Shown in pieces: positions 33,351 through 45,010 of a stretch of 64,000 nt of DNA. Each line of letters starts with the position of its first letter. The stretch's first letter is position 1. Source of the DNA: Kingdonia uniflora (lineage: Eukaryota; Streptophyta; Magnoliopsida; Ranunculales; Circaeasteraceae); the NCBI GenBank assembly GCA_014058105.1, contig JACGCM010002784.1, positions 992,001 through 1,056,000 of the forward strand, in the 5' to 3' direction. Under the pieces are notes generated by a model, which was given only the letters and a program-made list of their open reading frames with translations, ran no database searches and was not told where the DNA came from. The translations under genes and the position numbers were made by a program.

Positions 33351-34215
33351 ATTGATGGTTATTCGACCTACTGCGTGAAGTGATGAAGAGAAAGAAACCT
33401 AAAAAAGATCCTGAGATTGAGTAAACTGCAGAATGTGTAGCAGCATTCCAAGAACTAAAATACTATTTGGGAAAGCCACCAATAATAAGTACACCCAAGG
33501 TTGGAGAAGAACTCACCATATATCTTGCTGTTATCGATGAATCACTGAGCTCAATCCTTATTTGACTTGATGAAAAGATGGGGAAACCTGTCTACTTTAT
33601 CAGCAAGACTCTCACTCCAACAGAAATACAGTACACCAAGATTGTAAAACTACTTTGAGCTCTCGTCTATACTTCCCAGAAGTTAAAACAATAATTCTAA
33701 GCTCACTCAGTTCGAGTAATGACGAATTATCCTTTGCGTGAAATCTTGTCCAGACAAGAGAAATCCTGACGAGTTCAACAATGGTCAGTTACTCTTGGTG
33801 AACACGATATACGTTTTGAACCACGGTATTTCGAAAAAGGGCAAGCCGTAGTAGATTTCCTTGCAGACTTTCTAGTAGATGATTCTGACTGGGAAGAGGA
33901 TAGTACCGACTTAAATGAGGAACAAATTGAGGAAAAATCAGATTGGATATTTATGAAAGGTTGGCGCCTTCTCACTGATGGTTCTACCGGACCTGTTGGG
34001 TCAGGCATCGGGATCGTCCTTATTGCGCCTTCCAATAATTGAATTGAGAAAGCAATCCGACTCAACTTCGAAGCTACCAACAGTGGGACCAAATATGAGG
34101 TACTCATCCATAGTCTAGATATGGCTCTTGAGATTGGGGTTCCCGAGTTATCTGTATACATGAACTCTTTACTCATAGTAAACCATTATACAGACAAGTT
34201 TCAAAAAATGGAAAA
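33350..34215 (+). pseudogene. Element A RNase H and second, archaeal-like RNase H
   Basis: The first RNase H covers EELTIYLAVIDESLSSILI to VQQWSVTLGEHDIRFEPRYF and QAVVDFLADF. About 120 bases later a second domain starts at GWRLLTDGSTGPVGSGIGIV and continues NSGTKYEVLIHSLDMALEIG. Two RNase H domains in tandem are a described hallmark of Tat-lineage elements (the second is of archaeal type). Element C has the same second domain, duplicated. Confidence 0.8.
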
Positions 34216-34579
34216 ATGATTGATTACGCCACAACAGTAACCGACAAAATGAGCAGAATTAAAAAAGTTATCATCGAACATTTGCCTCACGGAGAAAATA
34301 GACATTCTGATTCCCTTGGCTATGTTGCGGGAGTCCTCGGAACGGAAGCTCAATATCTAAAGATCAAAGTAATATCCACCCCCAGCATTAACATCATTAG
34401 TTCAAATCCTATTAATACTGGGGCGGTACAGAGGATGAAGACGGTTGGAGACGACCTTTCTTCATATATATCGGGCCCAAAAACAAGTTTAATGGTGAAC
34501 TCCCTAAAGATCCTACTGAAAGGAGATGTGTGCTTGATAATGCTAAGCGATACGTCGTTGCCAATAACTTCCTTTATAA

Positions 34580-35690
34580 AAAGTCAGTGAAAAGACCCTA
34601 TCTTCAATGTTTATCTGATAGAAAGGCTCAAGACTTCCTGCACAAACTTCATGAAGGCACTTCTAGATCCTATGCAGCAGGACAATCTTTTGTAAACTGA
34701 TTTCTTACTCAAGGAGTCTTTTGGTATAAAATAAAAGCTCAAGCCATCGAATATATGAGCAAGTGTGATGCCTGCCAATGACATGGACCCCAAATTTGAG
34801 CTCTAGCCTTGGAATTCTATTCGAGCAAGGTTGTCTGGCCATTTAAAAGATGGGCCCTCAACCTCATGGGATAGTTCCCAACTGTACCAGGATAAAGAAA
34901 ACACCTCCTAGTAGCAACATACTACTTTACCAAATGGGTAAAAGCAGTTCCTTTGTGTCAAACGCGTGAAGACGAAGTCATCAAGTTTATATAGGAAACT
35001 ATAATAATATGGTTTGGCTGCCCCCACCTCATCATAATTGATAATGGACCTCATCAGTTCATTGGCTCCATGGTCATTGAATTCCTTAACCAGCACAATA
35101 TCATCCACTCTCCTTCAAATCCGTATTATCCACAAGGAAATAGTCAGGCCAAAATCACCAATCGAGCTATCGTCGATGGAATCAAAAAGTACTTGATATA
35201 AAAGAAGGGTAATTGGGTGTAAGAGTTACCACATGTGTTATGGGCGTATAAAACAATACCTCGAGTATCGACTAGATGTGCACCATTCTTGTTGGCCTAC
35301 GGTACCGAAGCAATCATCCCTACTTAATATTATCACCCATTACGTGACCATATCATGATAGACGAAGAAAACGAGTTCCAGTTGGCATGTAACATGAATT
35401 GGATTGAAGAAATAAAAGACAGATCAGTCATGAACTTGAGAAGATACCATCAGGCTTTAGCCAAATCATATAACAAACGAGTTCGTCATAGAGAGTTTGA
35501 AATTAAAGATTTCATCCTACGAGAGGTACCAAAACACATAAAGGAACTTAATGCTAGGTAACTCGTAAAAAATTAGGAATGACCTTTTATCATTATTGGG
35601 AATAGTGGACTTGGCTCTTACGACCTCGTCACAGAACATGGAGATCGAGTGCCTAATCCTTGGAACACATGGAGATTGAAGTTATACCAC
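34580..35690 (+). pseudogene. Element A integrase
   Basis: The zinc region ends in SKCDACQ. The core has WVKAVPLCQTREDEVIKFI, IIDNGPHQFIGS with a catalytic Asp, and IIHSPSNPYYPQGNSQAKI where the third catalytic residue (Glu in QAEI, as in element C) is Lys. APFLLAYGTEAIIPT and NMNWIEEIKDRSVMNLRRYH follow. The end PNPWNTWRLKLYH near 35650-35690 matches the usual Tat integrase C-terminus. Confidence 0.9.
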
Positions 35691-35974
35691 AGATAATAAT
35701 CTATCGCGGTGTACTTTTCTATTATATCAATCATCTTGTACGTCAGTCTTACATTAATAAAATACCTATGTTTGATCACCCTATATTAGAGTACTTTCTA
35801 CTATTTTATACAGTACTCTTCTACTATATCCAACATTTCTTGTACGTCAACCTTACTACAATGAAATACTTGTGTCTTGTTGCCCTACATTATAGTACAT
35901 TTATAATATATCATCTAAGTACTTTTATATACATAACATATTTATAAAATCATAGGTTAGCAGTGGGTTCACCC

Positions 35975-36475
35975 CATTCTATTATATTACAGATCGTTTG
36001 CTGCTTCTGCCAATCTAATCTTCTATGACATTACATATCGTTTGTTACTTTAGCCAATATGATATTCTATTATATTATAGATCGCTTGTTGCTTCAGCTA
36101 ATCTGATTTTCTATTACATTACAGATCGTTTGTTGCTTCAGCCAAACTGATCTTCTATTACATTATAGATCATTTGCTGCTTCCGCCAATCTGATCTTCT
36201 ATTACATTACAAATCATTTGTTGCTTTCGCCAATCTGATCTTTTATTACATTACAGTTCGTTTGTTACTTCAGCCAATCTGATCTTTTATTACATTACAG
36301 ATCGTTTCTTACTTCAGCTAATATGATTTTCTCTTATATTGCAGATCGTTTGTTGCTTCAGCCAATCTAATCTTCTATTACACAACAGATTATTTGTTAT
36401 TTCAGCCAAACTGATCTTCTATTACAGAGCAGGTCGCTTATTGCTTTAAACAATTCGATCTTCTTTCATATGATA
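35975..36475 (+). repeat. 44-bp tandem repeat array in element A
   Basis: About eleven degenerate copies of a 44-base unit whose core reads AGATCGTTTGTTGCTTCAGC, followed by CAATCTGATCTTCTATTACATTAC. It begins about 280 bases after the end of pol and ends about 490 bases before the start of the antisense coding tail, so it lies between two converging transcription units. Confidence 0.92.
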
Positions 36476-36960
36476 GGTCGACTATTAGCTCTACAATAGG
36501 ACTATCAGACTTCTACACCATAATTGGTTCATTAAAAGGCCAATACATATATGTACAGATAACTAATTCTATTATCAGTCCAATTTTACTACACTCTATC
36601 TACTATATTTCCATTGGTATAATACGCATAATTCCTTTTAATATTCATAACGTTTCATAAATCACTCAAGCTATCACTTGAACTATCAGACAATACATCG
36701 CCACACGAACTTTCCCCACGCCCAGAAAGTCACAGACACATCAACTCTGGTACCCTCCCAGCAGTCAACTTTCAAAAGTTCGTGTATCCAAACAGTTTAC
36801 ATATCACAGTTAACAATGTTACTCAAGAACATAATATTTGGGTAATATCGATCCATAACTCTATTTCATATCTATATTATCATCACAGAGAACAAATTTT
36901 ATTTATCATCAAAACAGTATACAAACATCTAATGCATATGCAAGATGGTAAAAGACTTGA
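36475..36960. other. Element A stretch between 44-bp array and antisense tail
   Basis: AT-rich sequence with no supported frame on either strand. The plus-strand open frame at 36782-37153 overlaps the antisense coiled-coil tail and has no recognisable domain. Confidence 0.4.
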
Positions 36961-38170
36961 CTACTTTACTTTTGCTTTCTCGAGCTCTAAGAGGACTGCC
37001 CCTTATTTCTTGAACTCTTGGACATATCTACTAGTACGTCTAAAGAAGATAGAAAAGTCACCATCTTCTGCTGGCATTGCTTTTGCCATGACCAAGGTAT
37101 CAAGCTCTCAACATCCTTTTCATCATCTTCTGAAAAATTTGGCACCGATTTAGGAACTGCTTTTTAAACAACCTTTTCCACCTCATCTTTTATAAACCAC
37201 ATATTTTCAGCCTTTGCGTTCTCAACATCAAAATACTTCCCACAGTCTATCACATACTTCCTAAATTTGTTCTCTACCCTCGCTAACTCCCCGCCATAAA
37301 ACTCAATCACACTTTCTATATGATGTTCATGGTCCATTCAGGCTGTGACCTTTGTTCGTGACGAATACAGATGCTCCCTTAATTGTATATGCGCTCTGTC
37401 CAGACGTTTACGCATTTCTTTTTGCAAGACACCTAACGCTCTTAAATCATCTTCTACCTTCTTTCAAACAGTTAGTTCTTTTGTCAATTGATTTGATAAG
37501 GACGTTTTTTGCTCCATACTTTGCGTCAGCACGTTTTGTAACTCCTTTACCTCACCCTCTAATTTCCTTTGTATCTCTATTTGCTTTTTCCTTATCCTGA
37601 AAAACACAATTCTTATTGCCCTTCGTTCCTACATAAGGCCAAGAACATCAAGAAAAGGCCCTACATCACTCCATATAGCAGACACACCAGCTCGAGCTAA
37701 GCATTTTTTCGCCTCTACACTATGATGATTACATACTTCTTGAGCTAAAAATATAACTCGAGATGGGATAGGTACTACACCCTTTTCCTTTAAAAGTTCT
37801 ACATAAGCTTCTTTTAAACCCTGCTCACTATCTACTTTAGCCTCAAAATATAGTGTTAGAACTACCAAAAGCAGCTGACACCTAGCCTTATCACTCGGGT
37901 TACTAAAACTGGACAAGTCTTTCGGCTTTCGTACTAACGCCCCCCTTTCCTCATCTTTTTTTTTTATAACTTTATCCCTTTATATTTTTATCTTAACATA
38001 TTTACACTGAAGGTCATATAATTCTTTAAAATTTTTCTCCAAATTAGACTTAAACTGCCTTATCTCATATTCAATTTTATTTAGTACCTATTGAATACGA
38101 GCCACAAAATCTCTCATTCTACTCAACAATCTCTCCCGGTTAGAAATTGTTTTTCTCAACCGCTCTACTT
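36960..38170 (-). pseudogene. Element A antisense gene, coiled-coil 3' portion
   Basis: Read on the minus strand after the stop at 38330, a likely further exon starts near 38170 (acceptor TGTATAG, then EVERLRKTISNRERLLSRMR). It continues SNLEKNFKELYDLQCKYV and SNPSDKARCQLLLVVLTLYF (37629-37916), then a heptad-rich stretch (KELQNVLTQSMEQKTSLSNQ, LGVLQKEMRKRLDRAHIQLR) to about 36960. Element D has the same blocks on its plus strand (STTKELMMLTLFLETKIDSK near 44835-44890) and element C has the distal part (47092-47900). Scattered stops are present. Function unknown. Confidence 0.55.
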
Positions 38171-38329
38171 CCTATACAGATTACAAATTTCTTGTTATCA
38201 TACAAACATTCAAACATAGCACAATAAAAAGCATCTATCAAACTTAACAGTTTTTAGATCACACAAAGTATAATCTCATCAAAGTCAAGGTAGAATAGCA
38301 TAAGTTCAAAATCAAATACCACAGACTGA

Positions 38330-39970
38330 TTAAACATTCTTGTTAGTCTCTACATCAGATGAAGGATCCATTTTACTATTAGCATCTCGGACTTGTTCAG
38401 ATTTAAAAGTTAATACAGTGGCCGGTGCAGCAGCATCTTCTACCACTTCGTCCTCTACATCTGAAGCAAATACTATCTCCTTATAGTTATAAGTTCTGCC
38501 TAGCTCTATATTAGTAGCAGTCAACCTGAAGTAGCGATAAGATTGGACAAAATATTCTCTTTCAGCCTGTAACTCTGTACATGCTTGAGAGAGAGTCTCA
38601 TCGTACTCTGACAACTCTGCATACCGTGCTTTAGCTGCTTTCAACTCTTCGGCCATACTCTCTTCCTCTTTCTTGAGCTTCTTATCAAGCTCCTTCACAC
38701 GAGCTATTTGAGCATCGAGCCTGTGAGTAAGCTCTCCAAACTCCTGGCTCCTCTTCACAATGAACTTTGTAGCTCCCTTCACCAGCATCGGGAGCTGCCA
38801 ATACAACAAACAAGATCAGTAAGACATATATCAAATCACACATGCAACAAATCGATAATATCAATAAATACCCCTAGAGTCTGCTCTTGAAACATATCAT
38901 CAAGCTTATGTGGGTCAGTCCCTGCCATCGTAAAGTATTTTTTCTCTATCTCTCTTAGCTTGACTGCAGCCTTGGTACTAGTACGATCAATGCCTTCACC
39001 CTCATGCCATTTCCTTTTCAGCGACCCCTTATCCGTATCTAAAGGAGCAACCTCACTCACCACCTGATCCTCCACTACGCCTCCAACATTAGGACCTGAC
39101 AAACAAAAACAAGAATATGGTTAGCAGCACGAAGATAAACTGATGGTTGGTCGAAGCTAACAGATGTTACTTACTCAGATTATAATACTTATGGTGCAGG
39201 ATGAGCGCTGGTTCATCTAGAACCTGCATATAATTTCCCCCTACCCATACAAGGTGGTCATTCCTTGGTCTACCCACAAATTCGATGTTAAAAAACTTTG
39301 GCCTAGAAGAATTATTATATTGGTAACCTCTATTACGACCTTTGGCGAACTGTAGTCTATAAAATTTCAGTATATCATCTGCTTCGAACTGCTTGGCAGT
39401 CCCATTCTTTTTCCACTTCTCATTCAGTGCCTCACACACCCTCATCATCTCAAATATATTCCAATTTAATTGGGCAGGGCAGCACTGTAATACATTCATA
39501 ACCCCTTTTTTAAAGAAGGTCAGAGGAATCCTAAGGCCTCTCATCCCCGCAACATTATAATACAAAATTTTTACATCCTCATTGATACCCTTCTCTCTTT
39601 TCCACTTATCCAGGCAGGGAACATTGAAATATACTCCTTCCTCTCCTTTTCCTAGAACATAAGTCCTAAACCACCGACCTTCTTCCATCACATAGTTTCC
39701 CCGCTCTCCTTTTAACTTCTTATATTTCAGAAATTCTCTCCCTACATCTACTCCCTCAGGGTATATGGAAAATAATTTATCATTCACCCTTATATCATCT
39801 TCCTCTACAACTCTATCCACTTCACTGGGTTCTCCAACCTTTACACCTACAGTCACTTTAACCCTATCTGCAGTTTCTTCTTTACCACTACAATCGTCCT
39901 CCCTCCTTGACGATGAGGTTTCCTCTGAATTTGATGACACTACAAATTTACTAGTAGGCTTTATGTTTTT
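38330..39970 (-). CDS. Element A main antisense gene: gypsy-type transposon domain plus coiled coil, three exons
   Basis: Three exons can be joined exactly: about 39970-39175, 39095-38872 and 38794-38330. The introns are 79 and 77 bases (donors GTAAGT and GTATTT, acceptors TTTGTCAG and TTGGCAG). The first junction splits a Ser codon and the second is phase 0; no internal stop remains. About 490 residues are encoded. An acidic Ser-rich start leads to GVYFNVPCLDKW, GLRIPLTFFKKGVMNVLQ, CPAQLNWNIFEMMRVCEALN and FVGRPRNDHLVWVGG. This resembles the Pfam putative gypsy-type transposon (Transposase_28) family, an assignment by eye. The last exon is a coiled coil (RVKELDKKLKKEEESMAEEL). The true start is unclear: a TAA lies in frame just upstream, so an earlier exon is probably spliced on. 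It is antisense to gag-pol and better preserved than gag-pol. Confidence 0.65.
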
Positions 39971-40341
39971 TTAATGCATACTGAACCTACAGGTGCACAC
40001 AATATTTTATCATTTTCTCTATATTACATGCTATACTATACACACATAAGAAACAACCCCACCTATGCTTTTTACCCAGTCAAAGTATTTATTCTCAAAC
40101 TTTCCAAAATAATAGAAATTCATTTTCAACTTTTCCTCTTCTTCTCTAAAAATAAATTTTGTCTCTCTCAGTTTGTTCCCATACCCAAAGCTTGTGTAAA
40201 ATGTAATAATACAGGCAAACAATCAGCTCTTAGCCCCTATATTCTTAACTTTGATATCCCCAAATCTATCTTATACGAAGGCAATGAACATATAATACTC
40301 GTATACAGAGTAATATACAATCCAAGCAGAAGAACAAGTTG

Positions 40342-40641
40342 TTAACCTGTACTCGAAGATCTGCAATCTTCTGCTTTACCTACACGTTTCACCAAGACTG
40401 ATCGCTCCAATTCTTTCTGCAACAATTTTCTCTCACCAGACAAAGCTTTCTCTACCAAATTATACTCAGAACTCAAATATTTCTTTACTCTAAAGATACT
40501 ACTTACACCACTTTTTTCTCTCTCTATAACTGTAGATAATTTATGAGGGAGTGAGAGACGAGTTTTTATACTCTCCTTTAGTTTATGAAATGATAGCTCT
40601 TTTAGACACGTGCCAATCACCCCTACTGTCTTTATAGGCAC
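40342..40641 (-). CDS. Element A antisense ORF3
   Basis: 99 codons, basic and helix-prone (LKELSFHKLKESIKTRL, LVEKALSGERKLLQKELERS). The second half aligns with ORF3 of D and F (NDALIEKLRAAD, RDALVPKLRAAR). Its last codons contain a possible splice donor (GTACAG/GTTAAC), so it might be spliced to the main antisense gene. The first codon is uncertain. Unknown function. Confidence 0.45.
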   Translation of the reverse strand: MPIKTVGVIGTCLKELSFHKLKESIKTRLSLPHKLSTVIEREKSGVSSIFRVKKYLSSEYNLVEKALSGERKLLQKELERSVLVKRVGKAEDCRSSSTG

Positions 40642-41032
40642 GTCTTTTCATCTCACAACATCATTATGACTTCTATGATAATGCCTACTGTCATCACATC
40701 AGTCTCTACTTTCTGCCATTAAAAATTCTATCCCTCTTTTCCAAAACAATAAACATGATCAAGCACCTTATTTTTATACTATACCTAGATCGTACCATAA
40801 TATACGTCATTCCTAAAATAACTCATTATTCAAAATTAAAAATTATCTACATAGTTTTATCAATCAAACAACTGTAATCCACAATTTTTGACACATGAGC
40901 AGTTCAGCACAAGCATTGATCTTATTTATTTCAGTTCACAAATCCAATCTGCCTTATTCTACAAATAACAAAAATAAAATACTGCAAACAAATTATTTAT
41001 TTATCTCAAGCTCTTAAAATTCGAGCTTATAA

Positions 41033-41400
41033 TCATATGTAATTACATTTAAAGCAGCCCGGATGATTCACCATACTACATAATATTATCTCCCCTCCTG
41101 CTGCTCTTTCATCTTCTTCAACAAGCTTGTCCCATGTGATCTCTCGAACAACCTCTTCTCGCAAAGTTGCATCCAGCAGAAACTCACAGAGTACATCACA
41201 CCAGAAAAATTTGTCATACTCTGTATGCCGGCCTTCGTCATCTAGCCTGCCTAACTTTAAAGGCCACTCTGGTAACACAATATTGTAAGGCAGCTGGTGA
41301 AAGTACCGCTCATGGAGTTCAGGCACTTTGATATTCAACCTTACCTTCCGCTGCATGATGAGCATACTGAGAAAGTGTCCTCACCATGGTGACTTGCAAT
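41033..41400 (-). pseudogene. Element A antisense ORF2 (one frameshift)
   Basis: Upstream, near 41386-41345, the minus strand reads MVRTLSQYAHHAAEG, the family N-terminus. A one-base shift then leads into the frame 41365-41033: IKVPELHERYFHQLPYN, VVREITWDKLVEEDERAAGG and the Cys tail CSMVNHPGCFKCNYI. F ORF2 ends the same way (CDAPGHLGCFMCYYV). The C-x7-C-x2-C tail could bind metal (inference). Unknown function. Confidence 0.6.
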
Positions 41401-42493
41401 CACTCAACAACAAATTTTCCATACAGAAGATACAAGGCTTAGTAGACAAGGATCACTACTTTATATAGCCAACATGAAGATCTATAAAAATCTAAATTGC
41501 CTCCCTAACAGATTTTGAGGAAGGATATATTTTACTAAAACAAATTTTTAAAAATAAGAATATCAGCAGAAGCTTGAGAATATTTTGACTAATAATACTT
41601 TATATTTTATAGAATATCTCCTCAGATCTTATTCGCACATCTAACACATGCGCATATATATAGTTCGTAACAGACAGTCAAGCACCTCCAACAGAACACT
41701 TACAGATAGATATCATTTACCGCTTACATCAAGGCATTTTTCAGTCAGTTCGAAGCAACAGCTCGTGAACATACCAAGCTTTTTAAAACCGTCTAATCAT
41801 CCTAACCACTTGTTTGCATGCTTCACCAAACGACCTCATTACATTTTCAGATTTCCCTTTTTTTGACTTCACTTTTCACTACCTTTACTAATATACATAC
41901 TGAATTCACTACAGTTCAATTTGTTCACCAATACTCCATAAAACACACCAACACATTTATAAACTTCCTTTTCATTATGTCTACCTTTCCATATTTTGAT
42001 TCATCCACATATCAAATTATTGTTTTTTAATATCTAACAAGTCAGCTCCCATAGGATACTATACATATAAAGTAAAGTTTAAAACACAACATAAAATTGG
42101 TAGGACAAAGATATTTCATTAGCTTGAATATCTCTTACATCTCAGAATTTACAGAATACTTTACAGATCACAACTCTTCCAGACATTTTTTAGAGATGAT
42201 TTTTTAGTTTACATCCTTTCAGTTAACACTCCAAAACTCTTCCTCAAGAAAAGTGAAGATGATGAAAAATTGAAGCATGCTTCCAAACTCTGGTCCCCTG
42301 CAAGGATGGCCTAGGCAATCTAGGAATAGAAATCACCGAGAGGGTTAAGGCATCCATTCTTGAATCAACCCTTCAAAGATGGATCTTCTTCATGACCAAA
42401 GATGATGATTGTGCGGAAGAGAAAACCTCCTCCACCACCATCACTTTTACCATAACCCCCACCATCCCGCGTGATAGAGGGGGAAGGTGGGTC

Positions 42494-42830
42494 TTATTTT
42501 TTAGAAAGAACCCACTCACCAGTAGGGTACAGACGAGACTCCCTCGAACGCGCTCCTGCCATTTCATCTTTAGCTGTAACAGCTTCTTCCGCCAACAGAT
42601 GCTGCCCATTCAGGTGTACTCCCTCCGATATCAACAAATAATGGAAACGTACCATTTGGAAATGGTCATCCTCTACCTCCACCACCTCGTCATATATCAT
42701 CCTGTAAAAGGCAGGAAACTCCAGAATTGGTGTAGGCAGGCTCAAGGATTGGTTTCCAAAGTATCATAAGAAAAATTCATCCACTTTTGTTAGAATCCTC
42801 GCCCCCCGAGATTGTTGTTTCGTAGTTACC
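42494..42830 (-). pseudogene. Element A antisense ORF1
   Basis: The minus strand starts MVTTKQQSRGARILTKVDEF at about 42830. A TGA follows FFL where D has an Arg codon. It then reads YFGNQSL, TPILEFPAFYRMIYDEV and the core VEVEDDHFQMVRFHYLLIS. F (57494) carries TGA at the corresponding place. The C-terminus differs from D's, running into Gly-rich sequence. Unknown function. Confidence 0.55.
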
Positions 42831-43173
42831 ATCCTCTCAACAGGAGGAAGGTTACAAATTATAGAAAGTTGTTACATGAAGAATGATATAGAAGTAAAGT
42901 TCAGAGAAATACTTGGTTAATCACAAATGCAGCAAACAAGTCAAAGTGCTATTTATACTACAATCAACAATAAAACGACTTTCCAAATTCCTAATATTAA
43001 AAGGAATTCCCATGCAACAATATTGACTAGAACCATTGGTTCTTGGAAACCCAGCAACCACAAACAGATATTCATGAAGACGCATTGGAAATGATTCCTA
43101 GGTATTAATTATTGTATAAATAAAGCTTCTCAACCATCACTACTTTCCCATAATATTTCTCGTACTGTTGGCT

Positions 43174-43186
43174 GAGAGGGGGCGGT
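43174..43186 (+). other. Element A polypurine tract
   Basis: GAGAGGGGGCGGT directly before the 3' LTR start (TGTAGTGGC), as expected for plus-strand DNA priming. Confidence 0.75.
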
Positions 43187-43757
43187 TGTAGTGGCTTATT
43201 CTGTATCTCGGACTCAAGCTCTATCTTCGACTATCATACGACCATTTAACCTCATCAACATACACGTGGCGCAATTTATGATACATTGCAGCTGCAGTGT
43301 TCTATTCACCATTTTTTACCTCTATATCAGCAGTTCGAGGCAACAAACGCACAGTCATCAATAAAGCTGTTACAAAATAATAAGATCAGACCGTTACATA
43401 ATCAGTTCAATGACTATCAAATATATAAATATACTGTAATGTCCATCATTAAAGAGAATAATTATCATCAAACTTTCATATTATAAGACCTATAATAGGA
43501 CCAAAGAATTCTAGATGAAGCACAGATGAATCCTGACTCAAACACTCTATACAAAATACTCAGAACAATCCTTGTAATAGCTAATAACTATCAATAACAT
43601 CTTTATTTCTAAATCTTCAAGAGAGGTCGTGGCTTTTAAGCTATTCAAAGGTTTTCCATGCTAAACTTTGTGCTAGTATTTATTCAGTATTCATCTAAGC
43701 ACTCTGATTATCCTTGGTGTAAAGACTAAGTTCAAGGTACGAAATTAGGCTATTACA
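43187..43757 (+). repeat. Element A 3' LTR
   Basis: 571 bases, aligned end to end with 29525-30094. It is followed by GAGCC, the partner of GAGCT at 29520-29524. Confidence 0.92.
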
Positions 43758-43762
43758 GAGCC

Positions 43763-45010
43763 CAGGGAAAATAGGGGTCTGAAAGCCCTTGAAAGCAACT
43801 TTAAGAATCATGCTATTTCTCGGGGTTATGATGTGAAGCCTACGGTGGAGGTCGAGCTACGAAGGGTAATTAAAAATATTTTTATTTTTCTCCTTGTGTG
43901 ACATTTTTCTGTTTGTATGCTCATAAAATGCCTATTCAGGTTTCTCACTTGTTGAAGAGCCTTGTTCTCGGAATTGGGGATGGTAAAGATTAGATGTCTA
44001 TAGTTTATAATATGAGGTTTTATCTATCCCTGTCAAATGGGATAGAAGATTCTTTAAAGAAGCGGGCTACAGAGCTTGAGAATAAACGAGCCAAGCTGGC
44101 TGAGGAGAGAGCTAGGTCATTTTTAGAGAGAGTGAGTTTGAAGGAAACATTCGAAGTAATTGTAGATAATCTCGAGCAAGAATTTGGTGCTAATATAAAT
44201 GAAGTGAGTACTACTCATGACAATCTAGCCCGATGCCAACATAAGGATGGTTACTCTGAGTCTGACATTATGACCGTGGCAAAAGGTCGATCTGCTAATA
44301 TTGTTTAGATTACTTATGAAGATGATGAGGCCATTGCTCATACTCCATTGCATGAGACTATTTTTGGTCTTGATGGGAACGTTCCTCTTGAGCAAAACTA
44401 AGTGCGTGAGGCTGATGTTCAGGAGAAAGTAGTTTAACCTTTAATTTTGATACCCTATGGATAATGTTAATTTGTAGTTTTGGTTGATTCTAAACTGTTG
44501 GTAGAATTTTAATGGGTTGGTTTATTCCATTCTTGAATTGATATAAGACTCTTAATTGTAAGATGTTACCGAACTGAGAATGATTGTTGATACTCTGAGG
44601 AAAGAACTTTCAAGGGCAAAAAATTTATTGGTCGCAGCTAGCCATATGATTTCTTAGATTTAGGGCCAGGTGAGAGAATATAAAGCTCTTAGTGATGCTC
44701 ATTGAAAACATTTATATGATGCACAACTCGGTTGGGCTAAAGCATAAATAGAGCGGGACAAAGTTGCTAGTAAAAGTAGGAGTAGGTATATTATAATTTG
44801 ACCTTTCTTGCATAGTGTTATTAGGGATAACACTCCATCTACTACTAAAGAACTTATGATGTTAACTTTATTCCTTGAGACAAAAATAGATAGTAAGTGG
44901 GGGTTTAAGGAAGCTTAACTTAGTATTTTAGAAGAAAACGGATTATACCCTAACCCTGCTACCATCGAACATTGGCGCCCAGAGCTAGGAACCTTCACAG
45001 CATGAAGGCT
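43763..45010 (+). pseudogene. Element D antisense gene, coiled-coil exons after element A
   Basis: It continues D's exon (RGLKALESNFKNHAISRGYD), then a donor-like site. A coiled-coil exon starts after acceptor ATTCAG at about 43940 (SHLLKSLVLGIGDG, LKKRATELENKRAKLAEERA, VDNLEQEFGANINEVSTTHD). Further exons are VTELRMIVDTLRKELSRAKN (about 44567) and STTKELMMLTLFLETKIDSK (about 44835). These match, in order, element A's antisense exon 3 and tail. Several TAG/TAA codons interrupt it. Confidence 0.6.

Larger units (their letters stand above)
29525..43757 (+). mobile_element. Element A: 14.2-kb Tat-like Ty3/gypsy with antisense gene cassette
   Basis: The LTRs are 29525-30094 and 43187-43757 (570 and 571 bases), with target-site duplication GAGCT/GAGCC. 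The primer-binding site starts TTTGGCGGCGTCTTTGGG at 30095 and the polypurine tract is GAGAGGGGGCGGT before 43187. Gag-pol runs 30166-35690 on the plus strand. It is followed by a 44-bp tandem repeat (about 35975-36475) and about 6 kb carrying several minus-strand ORFs. A second RNase H-like domain after the RT-linked one, and a long 3' region with antisense ORFs, fit the Tat lineage (Grande, RIRE2, Retand). Gag-pol is full of stops and its protease Asp and integrase Glu are lost. Confidence 0.9.

Noticed and set aside
35660..35947. Possible envelope-like ORF after element A pol
   Set aside because: The Tyr/Ile/His-rich frame starts inside the integrase C-terminus in a shifted frame. It has no signal peptide followed by an ectodomain and a single anchor, so nothing supports an envelope protein.
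35975..36475. CRISPR-like array of 44-bp units
   Set aside because: The units are contiguous and degenerate, with no unique spacers, and lie inside a plant retrotransposon; it is a simple tandem repeat.
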